This document shows positions 23,346 to 36,636 of a DNA stretch of 64,000 bases, one piece after another. Position 1 is the stretch's first letter, and every line of letters begins with the position of its first letter. The position numbers were made by a program, and so were the translations under genes. Under the pieces are notes generated by a model. The model saw only the letters and a list, made by a program, of their open reading frames with translations, searched no databases and was not told the origin of the DNA. This stretch comes from Litsea cubeba. Lineage: Eukaryota; Streptophyta; Magnoliopsida; Laurales; Lauraceae. Location: contig CM022955.1 in assembly GCA_012931725.1 (NCBI GenBank), positions 14,056,137 to 14,120,136 of the forward strand. Direction: 5' to 3'.

Positions 23346-24929
23346 CCACACAAATTTGCTGGCATATGGACTGAGTGGATGCTGGGCATCACAGCCGATC
23401 ACGTGCAAAAGCTCAACCATCGTCTTCCTCTTTTCTATCTTCTTCTTGTAGCTTGGCTTGAATTAAGCCAACTTCTCTCCTATCTCTTTCCCTATCTGCC
23501 ACGTGTCAAGATCATGGGAGAAAAGGTCATGTGCTTTTGATCATGCAAACCAAGACAAGAGAGATGCGAAACTCTACAACCCTTGAGATCAGTGCTTGGA
23601 ACTCTTCAAAACAAAGAACCTAGACTACTTCTCTCTTATCCGACTCCAACGAGTCTATGTGGCCCATCAGAGATCTCCTCTACAACTCTTCTCATCTTCT
23701 CCGGAGAGTTATTGCACAGATCGAAACCGAGAAGCACCGAGTCGAACCAGTTTCTCTCCAATCGATCGAAGAAGACTTTAGGTTTTTGCAGTTTGATTCT
23801 TTTTTTGTTTCGCTTTTGGGATGAATGTGGTTTCTGTTTCAATGAAAGGGTTTGAAATGGTTTTAAGCGAAGCAATCCTTTATGCTGACGTGTCCAGGGG
23901 CATTTATGTCTTTTTCAGATGGTCATTTTCATGAAAGGACTGCTGCCACTACGAAAAAAGTCCGTGGACCTTAGATTATAAAAGCAAATGATGAAGGACC
24001 TATCGCCAAAAGCCCCTTTTTTGAACAATTCTCAGTTCTCTTGAGAAGGGAGACTAGAAATATGTTTGGGTATTGTTTTCATGTGGCCTCTCTCTCTCTC
24101 TCTCTAGGTCTGCATAATGGTTCTAAGGGCGGGAAGGTACCATACATAGTTCAAATGGGTGGTACCACCATTAGCACCCACGGCCCATAGTATGATGGTC
24201 CCGATCCCCATTGGCGGTAGAATTTGCTTAAAACAGAAGAGGGAATCTCAAATTTGTGTACTTTGATATAACCCCCTAGTCTTTTAATTAGAGGATTATA
24301 ACTTTCAATTTTTTTACGTCTAAAGTAATAGTAACTTTTTAAGTGGATTTATTTTTGTGACCGGAATACAATAACACTTAGGGCCTATTTGGCAAATCCA
24401 ATCTATTTGGAATTGATTTATTTCAAATAGTCTGTTTCAAATAGATATTATTAAAAATAGACCGTTTGGTAAGACAAGTCCATACATCTGATTCAGTTAG
24501 ATCTATTTGAGGAAATTTATTTGGTAAATATAAAAATAATATCTTATTATACGGGCATTTGTTGCATTTTAATAAAAAGCATTAGGCTACCTTTATCAAT
24601 CCCCGTGTCTAGAACATGGACAAATCATGACCACATAAAATCCTATCAATTCTTACCCACTTTCCCCTTTGATGAATAGGACATTTGCTTAGAAATAGAA
24701 ATTACATATAATAAATAAAATTCAATGCGACTTGCACAATTCATTTATTGGAGTTTGATAGATACCACTTACCAAATCAGGTTATACACACTTATCCAAT
24801 GATTTTAATACCATGTGAATTATTTGGCACCCAACATTGCTGATGAACCACCTCAATCCAAATATTCCATCAATTTGTATCCTAATGAGGGCCCTTTGAA
24901 TTAATGGTTGAAATTAAAAATTGGTAGGG
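23346..24929. other. No gene recognised
   Basis: Contains several short open frames with no family resemblance, a (CT)n tract at about 24088-24107 and, at about 24380, TTAGGGCCTATTTGGCAAATCC, which resembles a TIR-element left end without a visible partner. Confidence 0.4.
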
Positions 24930-24937
24930 GCCGCGCA

Positions 24938-26135
24938 CAGTGGTGGACCCAGGATTTTCATTTGAGGGGTGCGGAACGATGACAATTGAAAAAGTCCAAA
25001 AATATTATTTTGTGATACTTTCTTCACATTAATAATGACAAAAGAGAAAATATATTGCATTTAAATGATTACAAAACTTAGTTAGGTTTTTTTTCACATT
25101 AACACTTTCTTCACATAAATGCCATCATTTGCTTCACAGAGAATACTAGAAGATCTCAGACTTCAGAAAGTTAGGTTTTTTTTTTTCTTCCATAAATTTA
25201 GTTTCTGCTCCTAAAGAAGCAGATAATGTACAGAAAGTTGGTGCCTTGAGTGATTGCATAAATATTAGGACCCATTAGCAGATGACGAATGCAGTACTCC
25301 TAATAACAAAGATCTCAAAATACTAGCACCAACCACATTTTACAATTCTGATTTCTAAGGGGCTTGTTTCTGGGTTAATATAATATTAACAAACAACAAC
25401 CAGCCCCATCGACAAACATATTACTCAAAAATCAACTGCATTTGATATCAGAATGCCTCTACACTATGGACGTGTGAAAATCAAACCACTTTTCACATAA
25501 TCCAAAACAAAGCCTTAAAAAAAAATTGAGGAAACACATGAGAACTCAAAATTTTCAAAAAACAAAAAAACAAAAAAATAAAAAAATAAAAATAAATGAA
25601 GCTTAATCCATTCCAGATCCACTATTTTAAGAGGACAAATCAGAACAAATCATTTTTAACTCGACAGCGATTGCATCAAATAAATAGTAAAATAAAAAAA
25701 TACGAAGCATGGAGTATTATTTGGAGTTGGGTCTATCTTCTCCTCTTCTATGTCTCTATATATGTAAGACTGCAAGTTTTGAGCCTCGTCAGTCGTTGAC
25801 TTGAAACCATGCACAAGAGAAACAGAGAGGGAGCGAGGGAGAAAGAAGAACTATTGATTTGGTGCGTTGATGAAGAGTTTCCAATAGACATTGGAGAGGG
25901 AGAGGGAGAGGGAGAGGGAGAAGGGCTAGAGAGATACAAGGGCTTTCGATTTAGGGGAATTGAGAGTGAGAGGATTTATCGATTGTTGATGTTGGGTGGG
26001 TGCATTTTAAGGATGAGCTTCAAATGGGGGGTGCAAGAAAGAATTTTTAAGTGGGGTGCATGACCCATATCCCTCTAAAAGGGTTTTCAAAATTTACTGC
26101 CTGCACCCAGGTGAACACACATGGGTCTGCCCCTG
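24938..26135. mobile_element. hAT-type element with CAGTGGTGGACCCA ends
   Basis: Left end CAGTGGTGGACCCA, right end TGGGTCTGCCCCTG, imperfect inverses. Flanking 8-mers GCCGCGCA (24930-24937) and GCCGCGCG (26136-26143) fit a hAT target duplication with one mismatch. The interior includes a TATA-like TCTATATATG (about 25750) and a GGAGAG repeat (about 25892-25922). A frame at 25809-26063 has no recognised relative. Termini relate it to the element at 27765-29143. Confidence 0.75.
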
Positions 26136-26143
26136 GCCGCGCG

Positions 26144-27756
26144 AACGCTGGCCCCCTCTAGTCAAAATTATGACGTCTACGCCAGTGTCCCTCCCAAGTG
26201 CAATGGAGGCCACTAACCTAGGCCATAAGCCTTCTTCATCACCCATAGACCCCGCCCAGGATGCTTCATTCTCCCTATTCTCCTACTCTTAGCACATGCC
26301 CCCAGCATCCCTCCTTTACACTCTTAGATGTGGGACTTGCTGGTAAACACCCCAAACCCTCTCTGGCCATGGTAACAACAAGCTTGCCTGCTGCCTGCTG
26401 GCTTTCCTCAATTCCATCAACCCCAGTTCCAAGACATGCAATAGATGCTACCACCATTAAATCAAGAGAATCACTATCAGTTACTATGAAGCGGTGGTCT
26501 GTTGGAGGAAAGTGAGGACGACATTAGGCCCAAAGGAAATGGGGTCCATAAAAAGTTTCAGCCATCCAGTTTGCGTGGTCCACAGAAAATAACCCTTGAA
26601 AATTGAAAATCTCCCCTTTCTGTAACTTTTCTTTTTAAGAATTGCCTTTTTGTGAGCTCCACGATTTTGGTGAAGGTGGAACTTCAATCACTCCATGTCC
26701 ATATGGTCTCTTTCATTGCTCTATCACTTTGGGATCCACTATCCGTTCATTGGACTCAGGATTGATAAATGTAACCAATGACTATACACAGCATAAAATC
26801 TATTATTTTCCCCAACCACACTATCTGGAAGACTGGGACTGGTGTATACTATGACCCCAGAAGATCTGTTATTTACAACAACATCAATTCTCCTATTAAA
26901 TAATCTACTATCCACTCATATCACATCCATGATCCATCTAGGAATGGCAACAGGACAAGTAGGGCTTGGGTTTAGGCCGACCCATATCCAACCCATATAC
27001 TTAGAAGGCAAAAAAACGGCCATGGCCCCAAATTTGGGTTCGTGATTCATCTGGGATCACTAGATAATGGCAAAAGAATTCTAACCGTTGATTTGCCACA
27101 ATGTTAAAATGAGATTCTTGGGCAGAATGGTTTTTCTAATTTTCTTGGTTCATGTGGTCTCCAAAATCATTATCCAAACCATGAATCATTTCCGGAAGGC
27201 GAAACACCACTACGAACTCAATTCTCCACAGCTGATTCTTCCTAAATTTTGAGATAATTGTAAAAAAGTATAAATTATAAAATATTCATTTGTTATTCCA
27301 GTGGGCCCCGTTTGAATGATCCGAACCGTTCAAATTATCCAGATGGATAACAACAACTAAGGGATAAGATCTAAGGTCTTGATTTTTTTTTATGGATTTT
27401 GAGAAATTTGCAAAATTCTTACAACCATTGGATCACATATCCTACTATTGGTAGTAATTATCTCTCTTTACCAAACCTAAAACTTTCAACAAAAGTCTTC
27501 TTCGAGGATGTCTTGATTCCATAGATGGAGGGAATCCTCTAAATAGAGGATTCTTCTCTATTTGCAACAAAGATACTGTTTTCCTAGAATAGTAAGAAAT
27601 AGACCTCGATTAACTTTGTTACAACCTAGTATATAACATGTAATACACCAATCCACGTGGCCATCAAATTAATCTGCCATCACATCCATCGAGGAATATC
27701 AATTTCACAGTCTATCACAACATATTTAGTTAAGATGTTATTATAACCAAGATGTA
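26144..27756. other. No gene recognised
   Basis: Short frames at about 26160-26520 are moderately GC-rich but match no family I know. 27060-27330 resembles the dispersed repeat at 22030-22200. Confidence 0.4.
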
Positions 27757-27764
27757 GGTAAGAA

Positions 27765-29143
27765 AGGGGCGGATCCAGGACTTTTAATCTGGGGGCTGCA
27801 CTTAAGTTACACTAAAAAAATAGCAACAATGTCTCACCAAAAACTATAAAAAATTCTTTTATTCATCATGTCCTCTAAAAGAAAACCCTTGTAGTGCAAG
27901 CATCTGAATATATTGAATAACATTTCGGAGAAGCAACCGATTATTTGCAATTGCTTCTTTAGAAAGTATATTGAAAACACTATCTATATGTCGAGAAAGA
28001 TTCATTAGATTTTACATTGTCGCCGACCTATGTAAAGAACAAAGACCACCTTCATGTTTCAATTCTTGAACTGTCAGATTCAATAAAAAAAGTATTGTAT
28101 CGTAACATTCACATGCGAATTCAAACATTCACTACCAACACATTTGAGATGAAGGTAGTAAAATTAGATTTAAAGATGTACAATCTATTTGATGATTTGA
28201 TTCAGGATAGATCGGAATGGATAAATAAAATTCATGTAGCCAACCCCAATATAATTGACAAGGTTTTGATGATGCATGAAATCGGGATTTATCAAATTTA
28301 GGGTGCATGAAATTCAAGAAACTTAGGAATGGGAGAATTTGGCATCATTTCATAACTCCAGGATTTGAGTCTCTCACACATCCGCCAAATATGAATTTTC
28401 AAAATAAACATAGTTAGAAATGAACGTAGGATTTTAAAAAGAATTCTTGATTATCAAGGAACTGGGCAACTTGGTCAACAAGTCACTAATATTTTATACA
28501 TGGAAATTGACCTCTTGATTGACCAATATTTCTTTAATCCAAAACAAAGTAACTCCAAGATTTTTAAATTATATTTTCTAAAAAATCCAATCCAACTAAT
28601 CTATGTGAGGACGATTCCGTCATGTTTGTCTCTTTCCTTTTGACTTCTTGCTATGTAAGTAGTACTTTCCCATGTAAAGCAGCTGCAGGCTGCGGCATTC
28701 CTCCATGGAAATGATAAAACCACCCCCTTCTCCACCTCTCCCAAAGCTTATTGTGAATCACACCATCCCTCCCACCACTTCTTAGCAGCAAACATGCAAC
28801 ATCTTCTCTTCCAAGCTTGTGCAATGGGAGACACAATCACCTTGTTAAGGCTCCATAAAGAAGATGGATTAGTTCTCGACCAAAGGACCGCTGGATCACA
28901 GGACACCCCTTTGCACCTAGCTTCTAAATTCAACCACAAGGACCTAGCATCTGTGATCATTAAGTTGCAGCCATCTATGGTGATGACAAGGAATGAACTT
29001 TCAAAAAAGGACGTACTTCTTCTCATTAGCTTTTTTCTTTTTTTTTCTTCCTTGGCTGGGCAGCTTTAGGTTATTGTAAGACTTGAATTTTTTTTTTTTG
29101 GGCTGAAAGCTTTGGTGGGCTACCCCCTCTTGATCCGCCCCTG
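27765..29143. mobile_element. Gene-carrying hAT-type element
   Basis: Left end AGGGGCGGATCCAGG and right end TTGATCCGCCCCTG are inverses apart from a missing first C. The 8-mer GGTAAGAA is repeated exactly on both flanks (27757-27764 and 29144-29151), a hAT-length target duplication. Inside are a fragment encoding DDLIQDRSEWINKIHVANP (about 28180-28250), similar to the end of plant LINE reverse transcriptases, and the start of an ankyrin-repeat gene (28794-29012). No transposase is present, so it is a non-autonomous element carrying host sequence. Confidence 0.82.
28794..29012 (+). pseudogene. Captured 5' end of an ankyrin-repeat gene
   Basis: From an ATG, 72 residues: MQHLLFQACAMGDTITLLRL, then HKEDGLVLDQRTAGSQDTPL and HLASKFNHKDLASVIIKLQP. 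This is one ankyrin repeat (the TPLHLA motif is diagnostic) with the N-terminal arrangement of plant ACD6-like or related membrane ankyrin proteins. The similarity ends near NELSKK, before a T-rich run and the transposon's right terminus. Probable former promoter or leader sequence precedes the ATG. Expression is unknown; the piece cannot encode a complete protein. Confidence 0.72.
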
Positions 29144-29151
29144 GGTAAGAA

Positions 29152-32100
29152 ATGTGAGATTAGAGCCTGGTCCTTTTACTAAGTGTTTGCCTAAGGAGTC
29201 TTTTGACGAGCATGCAATGTATGTGGGGACTGAGCTATATCTTATGTACATGACATTCATGCCAAACGGAAGAACGTTAGAAATAGTATGATCCACCACC
29301 CATGGGGCCCACATTGGATTGAGCCTTTGTTTAATTACCAAGAGACTTCATTTCCCGCCTAAACACTTAATCTGTGACCTTAGGAGAGTTAGGATTGGGA
29401 TCAAATCCTTAATAGAGAGTTAGGATTGGGATCAAACCCTTAATAGAGAACTTTGGATCGGCATCTCTATGGGTTTATCTTTCCATCCTAGTCAAAGAGA
29501 AGTGGATTTTTTGGCGGAGTAGTTTTCCATCTCAAGCGCGACAGCTAGAAAGTGTTATTTATAGGGAGATAGGAACCACAATTCAAATATTCTGAGATCA
29601 TTAACATTCACAGGCACTACGACTTTCCAAAAGCACAAAAATGCTTGCAGTAAAGCCTGGCTACCCCCATGTGCTTGTGGCTTGTGCTGCTCCAACGACT
29701 CATCTTCTTAGCGAAGATTAAAAAGGAAAAATAAAAAATAAAAAATTGGGAGTCGAGAGTCGACCTCACTCGGCTTAGTTGATCCGACTCACTCAACCTG
29801 ACCCCGGCCGAGTCTGGGGCTGGGTCCATTAATTTCTCAAAATCGATCAATGTTGCAAACAATATTTTGACTCTACCACGTTGATATCATTATGATATTT
29901 TCTTGAAAATATCTTCTTGTGGTATTACTATGAAAAAATCCAGTTTTATCATATAATTATTTTTTTCTCATGCTATTTACATGAGATTTATGATAGCATC
30001 ATAATATTATAGGCCAAACATGGTCATGACTCATGAAGAGGTATTATTATAATCTTATCAAGATAATATATGAAAATGATGAAAACAACCTGAATTGTAA
30101 TTAAGTGATCTACATCATCCTAATGTTTTACAATCTAATTGTCATTTCATAACATTTACTCTAAACACTATTTATATTAGAGTGTTAAATTTTTTTTATA
30201 ACTATATCATACAATAAAAATTGATGTGACTCAGTTGTTGACTTCATTTTACTCTTTGGATCGCCGAGTCAAGTCCAAGTCCAAGTCCAAGTCCGCCGTC
30301 TACAACCTATAGTTAAAACACCCCACTAGCCGTTTAATAAACTTTTAAATACTCACAAATTGTATAAATTGGCTGTCACCATGATTTGGCACAAATCCGA
30401 AGCAAACTTACTGAATGGAATAACTTTGATAGAAAAAAAAAGCCTCAAGAGATCAATCAACTTTTTATCAACGGTTGTGATGATATAAATGAGATGATTT
30501 TTTTGTTTTACAAAATTATATCTACAGCGAGACCTTTCCATAACAATTTTCTTCGTGACCGGCATGCATCCAAATGGGCCCCACAAGAGGCTTAGGTTTA
30601 GAAAGGATATGCACTGATCAAATGTGCGCCTAAGTGGGCCCTAAAGAGCTGGACCGCATATGTTGTAGCTTGTACAAGAACATTTCTCTTGTATCATAAT
30701 ACAATATATTACAGGAAAAATACAAAATTTGAAATCTTCCCAATATCATCATGAGGATGAGATTTGCAAAAGGGTGGTAATGTCATGCTCTGACCAGATA
30801 ATTTATTGAGTTGAAATTCTTGACTTGGGTTAATAAATGCTAATTATGCTTATTTAATTGCAAGAGCACCTCCAAATGGGGATGTAAAATGGCTCAGGTT
30901 TGCTACAGGTCCTTGGGAGACCCACACCTACACCCAATTAAATGTATTAAAAGTTGCAGTATAAAGTTTTACAAAAAACCAAACTTTAGTTCAGCTTTCC
31001 AATTACTGGTGACCAACCAACAATTGCGACTCTAACAGACCCACATCTTTTTATCCAGCAAAAAATGGAAAAAACAAGAAAAAAAACAGGAAACCATAAC
31101 CAAATCAGGCCCTTGTTGCAAATCTTAAAAAAAGTCATTTTCACAGTTAGGTCCTTGCAACTACGTATGTTACTTCACAGAGATTATTCGTGTTGGAATT
31201 TGGACCCAATGCAACATATTGTTTCCATTTGCTGTAAATAAATCAGCTGCAGTTCTTTCAACCCACAAGTTTGACTCATTAAAAACGTTTCTAGATACGA
31301 TCTTATTTAACAAAAAAATATTGTAAATAATTTTTACTTCAATCTGAAGAGGCCACTGCCTTAGTTCCAGTTGTGCATATTAAGCTTTAAAATCAAATCT
31401 CACCAATAGAATGATTAAAAAAAAAAAAATGTTTTGATTCTTGCCAGAGAAAGAGAATCTGATCTGGCCCGTATTTGACCCACTCAACCCGACCCCCAAT
31501 ATATATGGGCCGGTCACGGGTTAGGAGAACCTGACTTGCAAAAAAAATGGGCCAGGTTAGGGTCAACCCTCATAACCCACTAAGAAGGATAAGAGCCGAC
31601 CCACATAAACAAACTCATGTAAACAAGTTGGCGTTTTAATACTTTCATTATTAAGAGTAGTTAATTTTATATGGAACGGGGTGGAGCTTATGCAGTGTTT
31701 TTCTTTGGCCTGCAATTTTACTCAAATGTAGCCTTAAATGGAGTGTGTTTGGGCCGCGCTTCTACAGGCTGCATCATTGGCCAACATCTAATGTTTAATT
31801 GTGTTCTAGCTAGAGATATCTGACTTTAAATGAATGTTTTTGGTCCATTCATTCTTAATCTTCCACCCTAGAACGAGGACAATTTGCAACTTGTATAACA
31901 TTTGGCATTGTCATGTTGTAGTAACTTCAGTAAAGATAATTATGAATAAAATCCAACATGCATATAAAGTTATGCAATGTTGTCTTGCAGGACCATTATA
32001 TATAGCCAAACTATGCTATGATAAAACTAATTTAGCAAATTCTCACAGAATATTTGGCTTCCCAAATGCCCCAAACTCTTTAGCCTTCCATTAGCAGTGC

Positions 32101-32313
32101 CTGTGTCAATTTGGATATAAATAAAATGCCCTAGAAGTACGAAACAAATTTTCAAATTAAAAATAATTAAAGAAAACCCAAATACAAATAAATCAGGTTT
32201 TCAGAAAGCAAGATTTTACTAAGGAGTATTGGTGCATTCTGGTTTCCACTCAAGATAGGAAGCTCTAATTTTAGACGCCATCCTCATTTCCACATCAACT
32301 GCTTCCTATATAA
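29152..32313. other. Intergenic DNA and SEC10 3' flank
   Basis: No gene is recognised. 29377-29450 has a short direct repeat (GAGAGTTAGGATTGGGATCAAA). 29745-30310 carries GAGTC-rich ends around AT-rich DNA (decayed repeat). 31450-31620 resembles the ACCCGACCC-rich MITE family. The right part should contain the SEC10 3' UTR (minus strand). Confidence 0.45.
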
Positions 32314-35300
32314 TTAGGATTCTGCCACTAAGGAGTTCAGTCGAGATGCAATCTTTGCCGTTTTAAAGTCCTCTCTAAGTTGAATAAACCTGGGAAAGGA
32401 AAATCAACAAAAGGCAGAATGCTATATTTTGTTACTGCTATTCTTCCCACCACCCAAGTATCCACTTCAAATGGCCAAATGAACAAATCAACTATCAACA
32501 TCTCATCATTCGTACCTTAGTGCATCTTTCCTGATGCTCGGCGTTCCCTCAAACAGAGTTGAAAGACTTTCCGGTGCCACAATGAAGACATTGGCCATAC
32601 TGAAAACAAGAAAGTATGTGAGTTACCAATATCCATTTTCCAGCTATTATCGGTGACCTATGAACCAGAAATCATTCCACAGAGCAATGGAACTCACATG
32701 CCCAGTAACTCAAACTTTTCGTCAACAGAGGGAGCATTGAAGCTGCGCACATACTCGCCATACTCTGTTATGTCACGCTTAAGCCGCAAACCGCCGCTGA
32801 GAACATAAACAAGTAAATAGCATATAGAGACCTACAATTTTTCACTATATACCATAAAAGCAAGAAGCGAAGTAGGGCTTTTCAACTCGATAGTGTTTTT
32901 AAATGAAGACATTTTAGGATAATTTCAGTACATGAATTATTTATAATAAAATAAAAGGGGGAAATAAAAAAGGAAGGACGCCAAGGTTCATGGCTAAACA
33001 AAATAGAAGTAAAGGTAAGGCATTGATGGCTACAAATACAATAAGCTTCAGCCTACAACAGGATCAATAGAGACATGTTCTACGCTTTTGACCACATAGG
33101 AACCGTACCAATGCTTTGAACCACACATATCATACCATATCAGTGATGACCTATTACGCCTTGATGCAATAGGTTGTGATTTTTTTTTTTTTTTCTAATT
33201 CCTTTTTTTTTTTTTTTTTTGGTGGCAGCCCACCAGACAGGGCACAAAATATGCAGAAGGAATCATCTGTGGAGGGACTCAATTGGATCAATAAATCGAG
33301 GCATACAAGGGTGGCCAAATGGTGCTGACAAAGTGTTAAAGTTGGAGATAATCAAATAAGAAACCATTGAAAGAGATGCTATTCATAAGGCAATCAGATA
33401 ATTGAATTAAAATAGTAGAAATGGACTGTGAAAATTGGGCTAACAGAACACCATTAATCGGCCTCATCAGGATTTAGTACTTTCAGACCTGTACGTATAA
33501 TTTCTTATCTGGACTTTCTTTATAATACTTACCCCATAATAAGATGTCCAATATGATGAATGGCTTAAGGCTGTCATGACTCAATTATCAACATCGAGGG
33601 GCTTTTCTTAACCATTCAGATTTTGATCAGGGAATTTCAGCATTTCAAGTACATCATATCTATTATCTTTCTTAGATGCACGTGGACCTAGGATTTTTGT
33701 GCAGATATTCTCATTTTTATTTTTATTTTTTATTGACACCCTACATCCTTTATTATACATATGATGGTTCGACTTGTCATGTCGTAAGGCTATCTTGTTC
33801 AATGTATACCTATGGAATCTTGCGGGCTAGGTCTTATTAGTGTCTATCTAATCTTTTTCTAGTATTTTGACTTTTATTTTAGGTGTTTTTAAGGTTCTTT
33901 CAGGGCCATGGTTCAAAATATCAGCTGATACTGGTCCAGAGTCAGTACCACGACGATATTTTGCATATATCGGTACTCCGATCTCGGAAACCAAAATATT
34001 GCCAAAATATTGGCTGTTATCGGCTCCCCCAACCACTTAGTTTCCACTTAAACTCAACCAAATCACTAGATTTTAAAGGATTTCTTCGCTGCATAACCAA
34101 GCAACTCAACTTAATGTTCTTGAAATTCTCAATTTATTTGATGATTGAGTACTAGTTGCTTGAGTTTAACACTAATAGACAGCTCATAATTATGGTGCAT
34201 TTCATAAATTTGAGATATTTCAACTTATTTTAGTATATCCATATTTGTTTAATTCTGGGAAAAAAAATTATATAGTTTCAGATAAGACATTGATACAGGA
34301 TACTTTGTTTTGTAACGTTGACTAATGGAATAAATCATAGTTTTCTATAATTTTACAATATTCTAGATTCTTTGGAAATCTTTTCAATTTTTTTGGGGGG
34401 TAAAAAAAATTTCGTTATGTGACAGACCGTGAACCATGACACTATGTCACATCATCATTTTTCAGGGTTGACCGCAATGGAAAACTTTACCGCGATTTTG
34501 AACATGGGCCTGCCTTAGTCTGGTTATGCATACCCATTTTTTGCCCTTCCATTCTACCTCTTACGCTGTGTTTGGGAAGGGGGGAGGGGAGGGGAGGGAA
34601 AATTTGAGGGGGAAGGAAAATGAAGGGGAGGGGAGGGGAGGGAAAATTAATTTTACCTCCTCTTGTTTGGGAAGTAAAAAAGTAGGGGGAAGAAAAGTGA
34701 AAAAGTTTACCAATTTACCCTTGCAAAAGTTTCAAAAGGGACAAAAAGGGCAAAGTAGTAAATTGCCTCACTTTCCCCTCTCTCTCCCTCATTTTCCCCC
34801 CGGTTTTGGGGGGAAAATTTTTGGCACCCCCCCCCCCCCCCCCCCCCTCTTTTTTTTCCTCCCCCCCATTTTTCCCTCTTCCCAAATGGAGCGTTAGGGA
34901 TGGACGTGAGGAAGTGCAACAAAACAGTGACAACAACAGCAACAGCAGCAGCAGCAACAACAGTGATAATGATAATAATAGTAGAAAAGGTTTTTAATTA
35001 ATAACCAAAGATATCGATAAGAGAGAAAATTATAAAGAACATGTCCAACCATCTTAACTGGAAATGAAAATCAGCAGCCATCATTATTACATCATATTGT
35101 GCCATAAATTGAAGAGCATTTTCATCAAAATCAACAATCATTAATCATAACGAAGAAGAAGAAACTTACCTAGCACTGAAAGTGAACTTTTGCCAATGAT
35201 TAAGCAGCCCTTTGTGCAAACGATTACCCTAATTTGCAAAGTTTATTTCATCAAAATGTAATTCAAATCAAGCATTTGGAAGTTAAAAATCAAAGGATAC

Positions 35301-36599
35301 CTACTGATTAAAAAAAATCTATGGAGAAAGAGCTTGGCAATAAATAAAGTAGAACCTAGACAGATACTTAAAATAATCACCATCATCATCAGAGCCTTAT
35401 CCCATCAATTTTTGGTCCGTAAAAATATTCCTACTCCAAACTCCACACTAAAAAAAGATAAAGATAAAGAAAATCCCTACATCAAAGCTAAGACCACAAA
35501 ACCTACCAAGAATATCGGAGTTGATGCTCAAACTAGCTAAGAATACATCTTTCATCATTGTTTTGAAACCCATCTTCTTAGGGTAACCTTCTTGAGTTTA
35601 TTTTTCAAATATGCCCAATTCAATGCCATGTTCTCAGTTACTCCACAAAATGAAATGTCATTCCTCAGCAGTCAACACTTCACCTAAGGTCTTGAATGAC
35701 CTCTTCCCTAGTACCTTCCAAATGAAACCTTCAATTTATCTCTTAGCAGATAATTAACCAAGTTGTGTTTTGTAATTATTAAATATGAAGCACAATAAAT
35801 GTGTTTTATAATGGGGCCCATCCTCTTGTAGTTCCTGACAACCAAAGACAACATAAAGTCACGTCCCACTAATATTGATTGCATTTTTTTTCTAATTATT
35901 AAAAAATATCAACAAGTTCTATTAAGCTGATGACTTCATTTGAATCATTATTCATGTTCTAGTGCATTGTAGATGTCAAGCTGGCATAACATTCTGCATG
36001 CAAGAAGCACCCTGGGGCACACAGTGGTCCCCTCAATAACAAATAGTTCTCTAGTAAGTTATGTAATATGACTTCCTCTTCATTGTCTTGATGTGGATCC
36101 ATATGATCAAGTTCAAGAAGATCGTGTTGCAGGCATGGTCTAAAATATCGGATATGCATTGGCCGATATGTATCAAGTATCTATGCATACACCACCAATA
36201 TCATGTAATATCATTTTGAGATTGTATTGCAAAAATATCACATAACTATTGATTGTATCTACCGATAATTATTTGAAACCAGCCAACAACCTTTAAAAGC
36301 TTTTCTTTGTTTTGAAATAGATGAAAAAAGCAGCTGATACGCTAAATTGCGCGCAGCGCCTCAGCTCGCTAACGTTCTCTACATTTATCGGTGCTAGCAA
36401 CTGTAGTGGGCTGCTAGCCATTTTTTTTTCACTCTCACTGTTTTACTTCTCCTACCTCCTATTCACTTCTGTAAGAGCATCCTATTCCCTTCCTCACTGC
36501 AAACTTACTAGAAGAACACCAAAAAAAAAAAAAACACCAAATCGAAGCATTATAAATAAGCAAGGATCAAGCATTCCAACTCGGGCTTCTTCTCTAGCT

Positions 36600-36636
<37 letters not shown>

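Noticed and set aside
31834..32094. 86-codon open frame (+)
   Set aside because: No domain or family resemblance, ordinary AT-rich composition, and it overlaps the likely SEC10 3' flank.
34526..34997. Proline- or glycine-rich frames on both strands
   Set aside because: They come from the G-rich and C-rich arms of the MITE and a CAACAG-type simple repeat.
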